Below the pieces are notes generated by a model. The model had not been told where the DNA came from, did no database searches, and worked only from the letters and a program-made list of their open reading frames with translations. Source: Rhodothermales bacterium (GTDB taxonomy: Bacteria; Bacteroidota; Rhodothermia; Rhodothermales; Bin80). Taken from it: DNA of 64,000 nt. The translations under genes were made by a program, and so were the position numbers. The stretch's first letter is position 1; the number at the start of each line of letters is the position of its first letter. Shown in pieces: positions 45,050 through 54,787 of the stretch. The DNA is taken from contig JANQES010000063.1 of the NCBI GenBank assembly GCA_028278205.1, positions 1-64,000 on the forward strand. Reading direction: 5' to 3'.

Positions 45050-47431
45050 ATGCCGCTGCGACGCATACTCCCCACCTTGGTCCTGTTCTTCCTATGTGGA
45101 AGCCTCCCTGCCGCTGCGCAGGACTCGCTCCAGGTAGAATTCACGCTTGGAAGGGACACCTCCTTTACCCAACCCAGCGATCTGCTCGTTTTCCGGAGAA
45201 AGGCGGCAACACCCGGCACGGAGTGGGTAATCGAACTTGACTCCATACCGCGGCCGGTCCAAATACGGCGGGGCCCATTCAGGTACTTCATCCGAGACGC
45301 TCTCTTCAAGAGAGACACAACCGATCAGGCTGGAAAATCTCACGGCCGCTATGCTGGAGATAGAGAAAATGGCTATTTCTTCTACGCCCGGACGCAAACG
45401 AACCCACCGAGGTACTACTGGAGTGTACCTGATAGCCTCAGAAACCCTCTTCGCCCTGGTTTTCATATGTTGGATGGTACCCCAATACCATTGAACGAGG
45501 TGTGGGAAGATCGTGAGGACGAGGTAGAGAAACTATTCTGTGATATTTATCGAGATTGTGATCCGGTAAGATTTAGGATTGAGGATGCCCCCTTTCAACC
45601 CAGCGATCTGCTTGTTTTTAGGGAAAGGGGGCCAATACAGGGTCGCGGATGGGTAATCGATCCTGATGAAATACCGTTGGACCCAAACTTTGTTTTCAAG
45701 AGGGATAAAACCAATCCGGATGAAGCATCTCAATCCCGCTATGGAGCATCTCAGTCCCGCTATGCTGAAGACAGAGAGCATGGCTATTTCTTCTACATCA
45801 GAACGCCAACTGACCCACCGAGGTACTACTGGAGTGCTGACTATCACTATGATTCCACTCGCCCTCGCTATCACACGTTGGATGGTGCCCTAATACCGTT
45901 GCACGAGGTGCAGGAAGATCGAGAGGCGGACGTAAAGATACTATTCTGTGCCATTTATAAAGATTGCCCGTACGACCTTGCCGTTTCCATAACCTCGAAG
46001 AACGAGCCAGCACGTGGGGGAGACACGCTTACCTTCACCGTGACGTTGTCTAATGAGGGCGAAAATAGCATATACAAACTCGTTGAAATCAAGCTCGAAC
46101 CCTCCCAGAGCCTGGCTAATATTACTACTGTGGGTGGCGCTCCAAACAGCACCCCTTTTTTCAGGGAAAGCGACCTCACGGAGGCTGTAACCCTGGACGG
46201 TTTCCCTCCCTCTGGAGTCTCTGAGAGCATCTTTAAAGCGACTGTTGATAGGGCGTACTCATCGCAGGATAGTGTCCGCGTTACAGCCAGGCTGCTGGGG
46301 GAACACCCGACAGATGTCGATGCGGAGAATAATCTAGCCACCTTCTCATGGCGCTTGGAGACGGTGTGGTATGCGCCTTTGGTCGGGTGGTGGCTCCTGA
46401 TCATAGGCCTTCTCGCACTGCTCATCGGAGTTGGAGGAATCACGCTACGCAGACGGGTCAAACGAGTCAAGGACAGGCTTAAGCGTGTGGATAAAGAATC
46501 ATTTATGGTCAATACTGATTCTACGCTGGACAGACTTATTGCCCGTTTCATTAAAGCACCAGAGCCGTATGCCATCAGGTCGTCCCGGCGTCCGGATCAA
46601 AAACGATCTGAATCAGAAGCTCCTTCTGAACCGGAATCCCCCACGCCGGAACCGCCTCTTGAACCCAAAACATCAACACCAGAACCCGTCACGCTGGAAC
46701 ACGCCACACCAGAATCGCCTCCGGACTCCTCGACGCCGGAATCCACCTTGCTCGATACATCGACACATGTACCGCCTCCTGAACCACCCACGCCGGAACC
46801 CGCCACGCCCGAACCATCGACACTTGCACCGCCTCCTGAACCTGAACGAGGCTCTATCGTCTTGGAACCCATCGATGGCGGAGAATCGTTGATATTGGTT
46901 CCGGTGGATGAGCCGCTGGAACCTGTCACGCCCAAACCAGAACCCCCTCCGTCCCCACGAACGCCCCGTCTCTTTATCAGCTACGCCCGTGAAGATGAGG
47001 CGATGCGCGTGGAACTCGGCAAACACCTCCGTATCCTGGAGCGCCGCAAGACTGTCGAGATCTGGCACGACCGCATGATCGCACCTGGCGAGGACTGGAT
47101 GAACAAGATCGATAAAGAACTTGAGGGTGCCGACATCATCGTGCTGTTGGTCAGCGCTGACTTCCTGAACTCAGACTACGCCTACGGAAAAGAGATGAAG
47201 CGGGCGTTGGAGCGACACCAAGCCGGTGAGGCCCGCGTGATCCCTATTATCGTTCGCGCCGCTGCCTGGAAGCTGACGCCCCTGTGGAAGCTTCAGGCCC
47301 TTCCCGAAGATGCGCATCCCATTACTCAATGGAGTCATCCAGACAAAGCCTGGGAAGAAGTAACGCTCGGCATTAACCAAGTTGCGCAAGAGCTTCGCCC
47401 ATACCTGCCGCCGGAGGTACCTTCGGCGTAG
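45050..47431 (+). CDS. Toll-like membrane receptor: duplicated ectodomain, TM, TIR domain
   Basis: A 793-residue protein. Signal peptide (about 1-24, ending AAAQD); two copies of an unrecognised domain of about 120 residues (about 42-167 and 184-306); an Ig-like DUF11/CARDB-type domain (about 307-435, PYDLAVSITSKNEPARGGDT); one membrane span (about 443-465); a charged, Pro/Thr/Glu-rich linker (about 510-640); and a C-terminal TIR domain (about 641-780) beginning RLFISYAREDEAMRVELGKH. In the TIR, SADFLNSDYAYGKEMKRAL keeps the Glu that catalyses NAD+ hydrolysis in enzymatic TIRs. The gene is AT-richer than its neighbours, suggesting transfer. An 18-base tandem duplication at about 45724-45765 (ASQSRYG/ASQSRYA) is visible. 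It may sense an extracellular ligand and signal through the TIR domain. Confidence 0.88.
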   Translation: MPLRRILPTLVLFFLCGSLPAAAQDSLQVEFTLGRDTSFTQPSDLLVFRRKAATPGTEWVIELDSIPRPVQIRRGPFRYFIRDALFKRDTTDQAGKSHGRYAGDRENGYFFYARTQTNPPRYYWSVPDSLRNPLRPGFHMLDGTPIPLNEVWEDREDEVEKLFCDIYRDCDPVRFRIEDAPFQPSDLLVFRERGPIQGRGWVIDPDEIPLDPNFVFKRDKTNPDEASQSRYGASQSRYAEDREHGYFFYIRTPTDPPRYYWSADYHYDSTRPRYHTLDGALIPLHEVQEDREADVKILFCAIYKDCPYDLAVSITSKNEPARGGDTLTFTVTLSNEGENSIYKLVEIKLEPSQSLANITTVGGAPNSTPFFRESDLTEAVTLDGFPPSGVSESIFKATVDRAYSSQDSVRVTARLLGEHPTDVDAENNLATFSWRLETVWYAPLVGWWLLIIGLLALLIGVGGITLRRRVKRVKDRLKRVDKESFMVNTDSTLDRLIARFIKAPEPYAIRSSRRPDQKRSESEAPSEPESPTPEPPLEPKTSTPEPVTLEHATPESPPDSSTPESTLLDTSTHVPPPEPPTPEPATPEPSTLAPPPEPERGSIVLEPIDGGESLILVPVDEPLEPVTPKPEPPPSPRTPRLFISYAREDEAMRVELGKHLRILERRKTVEIWHDRMIAPGEDWMNKIDKELEGADIIVLLVSADFLNSDYAYGKEMKRALERHQAGEARVIPIIVRAAAWKLTPLWKLQALPEDAHPITQWSHPDKAWEEVTLGINQVAQELRPYLPPEVPSA

Positions 47432-47547
47432 CCTCCCAACGCCCCTCCCCTGATTCTTCAAGCTACTTCCGGGAACTGCGGCGGCGTTGAGCAATTGAGA
47501 GGGCCTGTCTCCCCTCATCTCCTGTACGGCCCCGCTGCGTCCTTCCG

Positions 47548-50500
47548 ATGAATCTAATCAAGCGCCTTAGAACGGGTGAACGGATAAACGAGAGAAAGGG
47601 AGCACCCAACCATCCCTCCCCCTCTCGAATCCTCGTCCCCCTCCTCGCCGTCCTCCTCGCCGGGTGTGCGCAGCAGGACGCGGCCCGGCCCGACGTAGCC
47701 GTCGAAACGCTCTTCACCCAACTGCCGACGGCCTACACGCGCATCGATTTCGAGAACCGCCTCACCGATACGCCCAAGTTCAACGTCTTCACCTACCGCA
47801 ACTACTACGACGGCGGCGGCGTGGGCCTGGCCGATTTGAATAACGACGGCCTGCTCGACGTCTATTTCACGGCCAACCTGACGCCCAACAAGCTCTATCT
47901 CAACAAAGGCGATTTTCTGTTCGAAGACGTGACCGGCAAAGCCGGCGTGGCGGGCAGGCACAAATGGAGCACCGGCGTCAGCATCGCCGATGTCAATGGC
48001 GACGGGCTGCTCGATATCTATGTCTCGAATTCGGGCGATGTGCCGGGCGACGACCGGGCCAACGAATTGTTCATCAACCAGGGACCGGACTCAGACGGCG
48101 TGCCGCGCTTCCGCGAACAAGCCGCCGGCTACGGCCTCGCCGACAAAAGCCACTCGACCCACGCCGCTTTCTTCGACTATGACAAAGACGGCGACCTCGA
48201 TTGCTATTTGATGAACAACACCTCGCGCCCGCTCAGCAGCTTCACCGTCCAAAACATCCGCGATGAACGCCACGAAGGCGGCGGCGATAAGCTCTATCGC
48301 AACGATACCGGATCGGGGTCCGGCACAGGCTCTGTCGTGTTCACCGACGTCAGCGAGGAGGCCGGCATCTACGGCAGCGAGATCGGCTTCGGCCTCGGCG
48401 TCACCGTCGGCGACGTCGATGGCGACGGCTGGCTCGATATTTATATCTCGAACGATTTTTTCGAGCGCGATTATCTCTACATCAACAACCAGGACGGGAC
48501 GTTTCGCGAAGAGGTCGAAGCCCGGATGCGCCACATCAGCCTCTCGTCGATGGGCGCCGACATGGCCGACATCAACAACGACGGCTTCGCGGAGATCTAC
48601 GTGACGGACATGCTGCCCGACACCGACCGGCGTTTGAAGATGACTTCGACGTTCGACTCGTGGCGGACGTATCAGAACGGCATCAAGAACGGGTTTTATC
48701 ATCAGTTCATGCGCAACATGCTCCACCGCAACAACGGCAACGGCACCTTCAGCGAGATCGGCCTCATCGCCGGGGTGGCCGCCACCGATTGGAGTTGGAG
48801 CGCGCTCATCACCGATTTCGACCTCGACGGCTTCAAAGACATTTTCATCGCCAACGGCATCTATCGCGACCTGACAGATCAGGATTTCATCGCGTTCTTC
48901 GCCGACGAAGAGGCCATCAAACAATGGATCCGCGAAAACGGTAGCGACTTCCGCAAGCTGCTCGAAGAACTACCCTCGACGCCGCTTGAAAACTATCTAT
49001 TCGCCAACGACGGCGACCCCGGATCAAGCCCGGGGCAGGGGCTGATTTTCACCAATCGCACCGCCGAATGGGGCCTCGACACGCCGAGCTTCTCGAACGG
49101 CTCGGCCTACGGCGATCTCGACAACGACGGCGACCTCGACCTCGTTGTCAACAACGTCAACCAGCAAGCCTTCGTCTATCGCAACGAAGCCGACACGCTG
49201 CGCGATCATCGCTACCTGCAAGTGGTCCTCGAGGGCGCGGGCAAGAACCCGTTCGCCATCGGCGCGAAGGTGACGCTGCGGCATGGCGGGCAGGCGTATT
49301 ACCTGGAGCAGGTGCCCACACGCGGCTTCCAATCGACGGTCGATCCGGTGTTGACGTTCGGCCTCGGCGCCGTCGAGACGGTCGATTCGCTCATCGTCGT
49401 CTGGCCCGATGATCGGGTGACGATCCGGACGGACGTCGCCACGAACCAGCGGCTGACGCTCCTTCAGGATGATAGCGTGCTGCGCGAAGCCGCTCCGCCG
49501 GATTCGACCGCTGCGCCGGGGCTTTTTGCGGATGTCACCACGGAAACCGGCCTCGATTATGCGCATCAAGAAAATGATTTCGTCGATTTCGACCGGGAGG
49601 CGTTGTTGCCCAAAATGCTCTCGACCGAAGGCCCGCGTCTGGCGGTGGCCGATGTCAACGGCGACGGGCTGGACGATTTCTATGCCGGGGGCGCCAAGGA
49701 GCAGGCGGGGGCGCTCTTCGTGCAGCAACGCGGCGGCGGCTTCGCGCGCGCCAACGAGGACGTCTTCGCACAGGATGCCATTTCCGAAGACCTCGGCGCC
49801 GCGTTCTTCGACGCCGACGGCGACGGCGACGTAGACCTCTACGTGGTCAGCGGCGGCAGCGAATATGCCCGTCGCGCGCCCGGCCTGACGGATCGTTTCT
49901 ACCTCAACGATGGGCGCGGCACCTTCACAAAAACCCGCGACCGGATCCCGCAGATCGCCACCAGCGGCGCGGCGGTTGAAGCCGCCGATTACGACCGTGA
50001 CGGCGACCTCGACCTGTTCGTCGGCGGGCGCCTGGAGCCCTGGCAGTACGGCGTCGATCCGCAGAGCTTCCTCCTGCAAAATGACGGGCGAGGCCGCTTC
50101 ACCAATGTCACCGAGCAGGTCGCCCCGGCGCTCTCGACCATCGGCCTGGTGACCGACGCCGCCTGGACCGACTACGACGGCGACCGCCGCCCGGACCTCG
50201 TCGTCGTGGGCGAATGGATGCCAGTGACGATCTTCCGCAACACCGGCAGCGGCCTCGAACCGCTCGCCGACACGGGCCTCGAAAAAAGCCACGGCTGGTG
50301 GAACCGTCTCCTCACGGGCGACTTCGACGGCGACGGCGACGACGACTTCGTGGTGGGCAACCTGGGCCTGAATTCACGCCTGCAAGCCGGCCCCGATACG
50401 CCCGCGACGATGCACGTCCACGACTTCGACCGCAACGGCTGGACCGAGCAGATCGTCTCGCTCTACAACCACGGCACGAGCTACCCCATCGTCCTCAAAC

Positions 50501-51000
50501 CCGACCTGACGAACCACCTGGAGTTCCTCCAAAATCGATTTGCCCGCCACGCCGACTACGCCGAGCAGACCGTCGCGGATATCTTCACGGCGCAGGAGTT
50601 GGACGGTGTTATCGTCAAGACGGCCTATGAATTCCGGACGGCGCTCATCGAAAACCGGGGCGACGGGACGTTCGGGCTGACGCCGCTGCCCTACGAGGCG
50701 CAACTCTCGCCGGTCTACGGGCTGGCGTCGGACGATTTCGACGAGGACGGGCATGTGGATCTGCTGATGGCGGGCAACTTCCACGCCGTCAAGCCGGAGT
50801 TTGGGCGGATGGATGCGAGCTACGGGCTGTTCCTGAAGGGCGACGGCACAGGCAGCTTCACCCCCGTGCCAACGCGCGCCAGCGGCTTCTTCGTGACGGG
50901 GCAGGCGCGGGATATCGCGTTCGTGGACGATGCGCAGCGCGGGCGGCTGGTCTTTGTGGCGAAGAATGACGGGCCGATTCAGGTTTTTGCGGTTGAATGA
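47548..51000 (+). CDS. FG-GAP/VCBS-repeat lipoprotein with ASPIC/UnbV domain 1
   Basis: A 1150-residue surface lipoprotein of the CRTAC1-like type. Lipobox LAVLLAGC (Cys about residue 40). FG-GAP blades carry calcium-binding loops such as LADLNNDGLLDVYF, IADVNGDGLLDIYV and VGDVDGDGWLDIYI; the ASPIC/UnbV domain is near residues 555-640 (IGAKVTLRHGGQAYYLEQVP, VDSLIVVWPDDRV). More FG-GAP blades follow to the C-terminus. Two insertions rich in G/S/P (after residues 250 and 488) correspond to palindromic DNA. In this phylum such proteins accompany SusCD loci and may bind glycans or cell surfaces. A paralog follows downstream. Confidence 0.9.
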   Translation: MNLIKRLRTGERINERKGAPNHPSPSRILVPLLAVLLAGCAQQDAARPDVAVETLFTQLPTAYTRIDFENRLTDTPKFNVFTYRNYYDGGGVGLADLNNDGLLDVYFTANLTPNKLYLNKGDFLFEDVTGKAGVAGRHKWSTGVSIADVNGDGLLDIYVSNSGDVPGDDRANELFINQGPDSDGVPRFREQAAGYGLADKSHSTHAAFFDYDKDGDLDCYLMNNTSRPLSSFTVQNIRDERHEGGGDKLYRNDTGSGSGTGSVVFTDVSEEAGIYGSEIGFGLGVTVGDVDGDGWLDIYISNDFFERDYLYINNQDGTFREEVEARMRHISLSSMGADMADINNDGFAEIYVTDMLPDTDRRLKMTSTFDSWRTYQNGIKNGFYHQFMRNMLHRNNGNGTFSEIGLIAGVAATDWSWSALITDFDLDGFKDIFIANGIYRDLTDQDFIAFFADEEAIKQWIRENGSDFRKLLEELPSTPLENYLFANDGDPGSSPGQGLIFTNRTAEWGLDTPSFSNGSAYGDLDNDGDLDLVVNNVNQQAFVYRNEADTLRDHRYLQVVLEGAGKNPFAIGAKVTLRHGGQAYYLEQVPTRGFQSTVDPVLTFGLGAVETVDSLIVVWPDDRVTIRTDVATNQRLTLLQDDSVLREAAPPDSTAAPGLFADVTTETGLDYAHQENDFVDFDREALLPKMLSTEGPRLAVADVNGDGLDDFYAGGAKEQAGALFVQQRGGGFARANEDVFAQDAISEDLGAAFFDADGDGDVDLYVVSGGSEYARRAPGLTDRFYLNDGRGTFTKTRDRIPQIATSGAAVEAADYDRDGDLDLFVGGRLEPWQYGVDPQSFLLQNDGRGRFTNVTEQVAPALSTIGLVTDAAWTDYDGDRRPDLVVVGEWMPVTIFRNTGSGLEPLADTGLEKSHGWWNRLLTGDFDGDGDDDFVVGNLGLNSRLQAGPDTPATMHVHDFDRNGWTEQIVSLYNHGTSYPIVLKPDLTNHLEFLQNRFARHADYAEQTVADIFTAQELDGVIVKTAYEFRTALIENRGDGTFGLTPLPYEAQLSPVYGLASDDFDEDGHVDLLMAGNFHAVKPEFGRMDASYGLFLKGDGTGSFTPVPTRASGFFVTGQARDIAFVDDAQRGRLVFVAKNDGPIQVFAVE
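48307..48330. repeat. In-frame palindrome-like insert in FG-GAP gene 1 (degenerate copy)
   Basis: ACCGGATCGGGGTCCGGCACAGG, encoding part of NDTGSGSGTGS in place of the usual blade sequence. A diverged relative of the insert at 49017. Confidence 0.4.
49017..49040. repeat. In-frame CCCCGGATCAAGCCCGGGGCAGG insert in FG-GAP gene 1
   Basis: Imperfect palindrome (CCCCGG..CCGGGG) encoding GDPGSSPGQG between FAND and LIFTNRTAEWGL. It lies where ordinary blades read NDG followed by TF. Confidence 0.7.
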
Positions 51001-51331
51001 TGACACACGGATGAAACACTTACTACTCGTTCCCACGCTCCTGCGTGGACAAGAGCCGCAGGCGACTGACGGAGTAAATGCCAATGCGGGACGCTCCTGC
51101 GTCCCTTACCGCAATCTCCGAGATCACTCAGATCTCTGCGATGCAGGAAGGCTATTAAATTCTGCCACGGCGAAGCCGAAGGCGAGCCGTGTGTTCCCTC
51201 TCCCCCAGCGGGAGAGGGTTAGGGTGAGGGGGAAAAACGGTCTTGAAACGCTTTGCTCATCGCAGATCACCCTCACCCTGTCCCTCTCCCGTCGAGGGAG
51301 AGGAAACTCTACAACAAACCTTCTCAGAGGA
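51001..51331. repeat. Repeat-filled gap between the two FG-GAP genes
   Basis: 331 bases. A GTTCCCACGCTCCTGCGTGGAC unit with the GACTGACGGAGTAAA motif (51064-51078) and GGGACGCTCCTGCGTCCC come first. Then the inverted pair CCCTCTCCCCCAGCGGGAGAGGG...GGGTGAGGG (51198-51232) and TCACCCTCACCCTGTCCCTCTCCCGTCGAGGGAGAGG (51268-51304). A frame runs through it into the next gene but has no coding character. Confidence 0.75.
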
Positions 51332-54300
51332 TTGAACTGCCTTGCTTGCGACACAGTAGCATCTCGGTGGAGATTACTTTACGGATCTCTGAATGCGCTT
51401 TCCCTCCTCATCGCCGCCCTGCTCCTCACCGGCTGCGGCGCCCCCGACGAACGCCCTGCCCGGCTCTTCGAGCTGCTGCCCGAAACCACCACCGGCGTTA
51501 CCTTCACCAATACGCTGGCCGAAGATCCGGCGTTCAACATCCTCAACTACCTCTACTACTACGACGGCGGCGGCGTAGCAGCGGGCGACGTCAACGGCGA
51601 CGGGCTGGTCGATCTCTACTTCACGGCCAACGAACAGCCCAACAAGCTCTATCTCAACAAAGGCGATTTCGTCTTCGAGGATGTCACCGAGCAGGCCGGT
51701 GTGGCCGGGACCGCCGGCTGGACCAAAGGCGTCACGATGGCCGACGTCAACGGCGACGGGCACCTCGACATCTACGTCTCGAACGTCACCCATCTGGGTA
51801 TGCGCGGCGCCAACGCGCTTTACGTCAACAACGGCGACCCCGGATCAGGTCCGGGGCAGGTTCCCACCTTCACCGACCACGCCGAAGCCTACGGCCTCGA
51901 CCACGAAGGCCTCTCAACCCAGGCGACGTTCTTCGACTATGACGCCGACGGCGATCTGGATGTCTATCTGGTCAATCACTCGCTCCACGACATCGTCAAG
52001 CTCGGCGGGACGTATTTTCGCGAAGAGCGGCATCCCGAAGCCGGCGACAAGCTTCTCCGCAACGATGGCGAGCGTTTCACCGATGTCAGCACTGAAGCGG
52101 GCATCTACGGCAGCTTCGTCGGCTACGGGCTCGCCGCCATGGCGAGCGATCTCAATGGCGACGGCTGTGTGGATCTTTACATCTCGAACGATTTTCACGA
52201 AAACGACTACCTCTACCGCAACAACTGCGACGGCACGTTTACCGAGACGATCTACTCGGCGATGGGCCACACGAGCCTCTCGTCGATGGGCAACGACGCC
52301 GCCGACGTCAACAATGACGGGCGGCCCGACGTGGTGGTCGTAGACATGCTGCCGGAGCGCGAGGAGATCCTTCAGACCGTCGTCGGGGCGGAGGACTATG
52401 ATGTCTATCGCATCAAGCTCAACCGGGGGTATCATCATCAGTTTAGCCGCAACACGCTCCAGCTTAACCTCGGCCAGGGCCGCTTCGCCGACACCGGCTA
52501 CACCGCCGGCATCACCGCTACCGATTGGAGTTGGGCGGCACTGCTGGCCGACCTCGACAACGACGGCTTCAAAGACCTCTTTATCACCAACGGCATCTAT
52601 CGCCGGCCCAACGACCGCGATTATCTGGATTTCACGGCGTCGCCTGCCATGCAGGCCACGCTGGGCGAGGTCATCACAGCAGACAACCTGAAGCTGCTCG
52701 ACCGGATGCCGCAGGTGCCTCTCGCCAACTACGCCTTCCGCAACGACGGCCCCGGATCGGGTCCGGGGCAGGCTCTGTCTTTCACCAACAAGGCCGACGA
52801 CTGGGGATTGGCGCAGCCCGGCTTCTCCAACGGCGCCGCCTATGCCGACCTCGACAACGACGGCGACCTCGACCTCGTCGTCAACAACGTGGGCGGGCCG
52901 GCTTCGATCTACAAAAATCTGACGACGGAGCAGACCGGGCGGCATTACCTGACGGTGGCGCTCGAAGGCAGCGGCGGCAACACGGCGGGCATCGGCGCGA
53001 AGGTGATACTCAGACATCAAGGCATGATGCAGATGCAGGAGCAATCGCCCACGCGCGGCTGGCAATCGTCGGTGGATCCGCGCCTGCATTTTGGGCTGGG
53101 CGAGATCGCGTTGATCGACACCGTGCTCGTCGTCTGGCCGGATGGACGGTTTCAGACGATGACGAACGTCGCTGCCGATCAGCTTCTCACCGCGCGCCAG
53201 GACGATGCGAGTGGCGCTTTCGTGTACGATCACGATCAGCCAGATCCGATCAATCCTCTATTTGAAGACGTGACCGGGGCGACGGCGCTCGATTTCGATC
53301 ACGAAGAAAATCAGTTTCTCGACTTCACCCGCGAGCCGTTGATGCCGCATTTGCTCTCGACCGAAGGCCCGGCGCTGGTCGTGGCCGACGTCAACGGCGA
53401 CGGCCTCGACGATGTCTTTGCCGGCGGCGCGAAGTGGCAACCGGCCCGTCTTCTCGTGCAGCAATCCGACGGAGGTTTCCTACCCACCAACGACGCGCTG
53501 TGGACCGCCGACAGCCTCCACGAAGACGTAGACGCCGCCTTCTTCGACGCCGACGGCGACGGCGATGCAGATCTCTACGTGGTCAGCGCGGGCAACGAAT
53601 TCTGGGGCAACAACGACGCCCTCCGAGACCGCCTTTATCTCAACGACGGCAGCGGCGGCTTCACCCGCACCGAGAATGCCTTGCCCGACGTCTTCGCCAA
53701 CGGCTGCTGCGTCGCGCCGGGCGATTTTGATCAGGACGGCGACGTGGACCTGTTCGTTGGCAGCCGCGTGGTCTCGCGCCAATACGGCCTGACACCGCCG
53801 AGCTTCTTGCTCGAAAACGACGGCACCGGCGCCTTCACGGACGTGACCGAGACGCGCACCGCCGGGCTCGCCGAGGCCGGCATGATCACCGACGCCGTCT
53901 GGACGGACTACGACGGCGACGGCAGCCTCGACCTGATCGTGGTGGGCGAATGGACGCCGATCCGCGTCTTCGCGCAGCGCGACGGGCAGTTCACCGAACG
54001 CACCGCCGAGGCTGGTTTCGACGGCTCCAACGGCTGGTGGAACACGGTCCTGGCCGAAGACATGGACGGCGACGGTGACGTGGATCTGGTGGCCGGCAAC
54101 CTCGGACGAAACTCGTACCTGCACGCTGCGCCCGACGAACCCGCCCGCCTCACCATCGGCGATTTCAACACCGACGGCAAGCCCGATCAGATCCTGACGC
54201 ATTACAAAAACGGCGACGACCTTCTCTTTGCCTCGCGGGATGATTTGATCCGCCAGCTCCCCGCGCTCGTCAACAAATTCCCGACCTATGCCTCCTTCGG

Positions 54301-54787
54301 CGGCAGCCGCCTCGACGACGTTTTCACCCCCGAAGAACGCACCGGCGCGACCGTCAAAGAGGCCTACTTCTTCGACACCGTCTACGCCGAAAACAACGGC
54401 GACCCCGGATCAAGTTCGGGGCAGGCTCCCGCCTTCACGCTGCGCCCGCTGCCGTGGCACGCCCAGCTTGCGCCCGTCCACGCGATCCTGGCCGATGACT
54501 TCGATGGGGACGGGCTCAAGGATTTGATGCTGGCGGGCAACTTCGACGGGGTGCCGCCCCGGCGCGGGCGCTACGACGCCGGCTACGGCTGGCTCTTGCG
54601 CGGCGACGGCCAGGGCACGTTCTCGGTGATCGAACCCGCCGAGAGCAACCTGTGGATCGAAGGCCAGGCGCGCGCGCTGCGCCGGCTGGAGCAGGCCGGC
54701 GGCGCCCGGCTGATCATCGCCGCGCGCAACGCCGCGCCGTTGCAAGTCATCCGATGGCAACAACCGGCGACGGCGCGTGTGGATTAG
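51332..54787 (+). CDS. FG-GAP/VCBS-repeat lipoprotein with ASPIC/UnbV domain 2
   Basis: Paralog of the preceding gene, about 1151 residues if started at the TTG at 51332; AGAGG lies just upstream of this codon and no ATG is in frame near the signal sequence. The lipobox is IAALLLTGC (Cys about residue 35). Blades with D.N.DG loops (VAAGDVNGDGLVDLYFTANE, MADVNGDGHLDIYVSNV), an ASPIC/UnbV domain (IGAKVILRHQGMMQMQEQSP), and further blades follow in the same order as in paralog 1. Three palindromic in-frame inserts are present. The start is uncertain because the upstream DNA is repetitive. Confidence 0.87.
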   Translation: MNCLACDTVASRWRLLYGSLNALSLLIAALLLTGCGAPDERPARLFELLPETTTGVTFTNTLAEDPAFNILNYLYYYDGGGVAAGDVNGDGLVDLYFTANEQPNKLYLNKGDFVFEDVTEQAGVAGTAGWTKGVTMADVNGDGHLDIYVSNVTHLGMRGANALYVNNGDPGSGPGQVPTFTDHAEAYGLDHEGLSTQATFFDYDADGDLDVYLVNHSLHDIVKLGGTYFREERHPEAGDKLLRNDGERFTDVSTEAGIYGSFVGYGLAAMASDLNGDGCVDLYISNDFHENDYLYRNNCDGTFTETIYSAMGHTSLSSMGNDAADVNNDGRPDVVVVDMLPEREEILQTVVGAEDYDVYRIKLNRGYHHQFSRNTLQLNLGQGRFADTGYTAGITATDWSWAALLADLDNDGFKDLFITNGIYRRPNDRDYLDFTASPAMQATLGEVITADNLKLLDRMPQVPLANYAFRNDGPGSGPGQALSFTNKADDWGLAQPGFSNGAAYADLDNDGDLDLVVNNVGGPASIYKNLTTEQTGRHYLTVALEGSGGNTAGIGAKVILRHQGMMQMQEQSPTRGWQSSVDPRLHFGLGEIALIDTVLVVWPDGRFQTMTNVAADQLLTARQDDASGAFVYDHDQPDPINPLFEDVTGATALDFDHEENQFLDFTREPLMPHLLSTEGPALVVADVNGDGLDDVFAGGAKWQPARLLVQQSDGGFLPTNDALWTADSLHEDVDAAFFDADGDGDADLYVVSAGNEFWGNNDALRDRLYLNDGSGGFTRTENALPDVFANGCCVAPGDFDQDGDVDLFVGSRVVSRQYGLTPPSFLLENDGTGAFTDVTETRTAGLAEAGMITDAVWTDYDGDGSLDLIVVGEWTPIRVFAQRDGQFTERTAEAGFDGSNGWWNTVLAEDMDGDGDVDLVAGNLGRNSYLHAAPDEPARLTIGDFNTDGKPDQILTHYKNGDDLLFASRDDLIRQLPALVNKFPTYASFGGSRLDDVFTPEERTGATVKEAYFFDTVYAENNGDPGSSSGQAPAFTLRPLPWHAQLAPVHAILADDFDGDGLKDLMLAGNFDGVPPRRGRYDAGYGWLLRGDGQGTFSVIEPAESNLWIEGQARALRRLEQAGGARLIIAARNAAPLQVIRWQQPATARVD
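51838..51860. repeat. In-frame CCCCGGATCAGGTCCGGGGCAGG insert in FG-GAP gene 2
   Basis: Encodes NNGDPGSGPGQVP within blade 2. The core is a near-perfect palindrome, and the sequence matches the inserts at 49017 and 54403 with few changes. Confidence 0.7.
52750..52772. repeat. In-frame CCCCGGATCGGGTCCGGGGCAGG insert in FG-GAP gene 2
   Basis: Encodes NDGPGSGPGQALS. It lies at the same relative blade position as the insert at 49017 in paralog 1, but one codon shorter on the left. Confidence 0.7.
54403..54425. repeat. In-frame CCCCGGATCAAGTTCGGGGCAGG insert in FG-GAP gene 2
   Basis: Encodes NNGDPGSSSGQAP in the C-terminal blades. The matching position of paralog 1 (ENRGDGTFGLTPLPYEAQ) lacks the insert, so it is a recent or lost addition. 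Confidence 0.7.

Noticed and set aside
45724..45765. Tandem 18-base duplication as a frameshift signal in the TIR gene
   Set aside because: The duplication keeps the frame (ASQSRYG/ASQSRYA) and only lengthens a loop of ectodomain copy 2.
50930..51331. 5' extension of FG-GAP gene 2 into the upstream gene and repeats
   Set aside because: It would encode repeat sequence and overlap the upstream CDS; the lipoprotein signal starts near the TTG at 51332.
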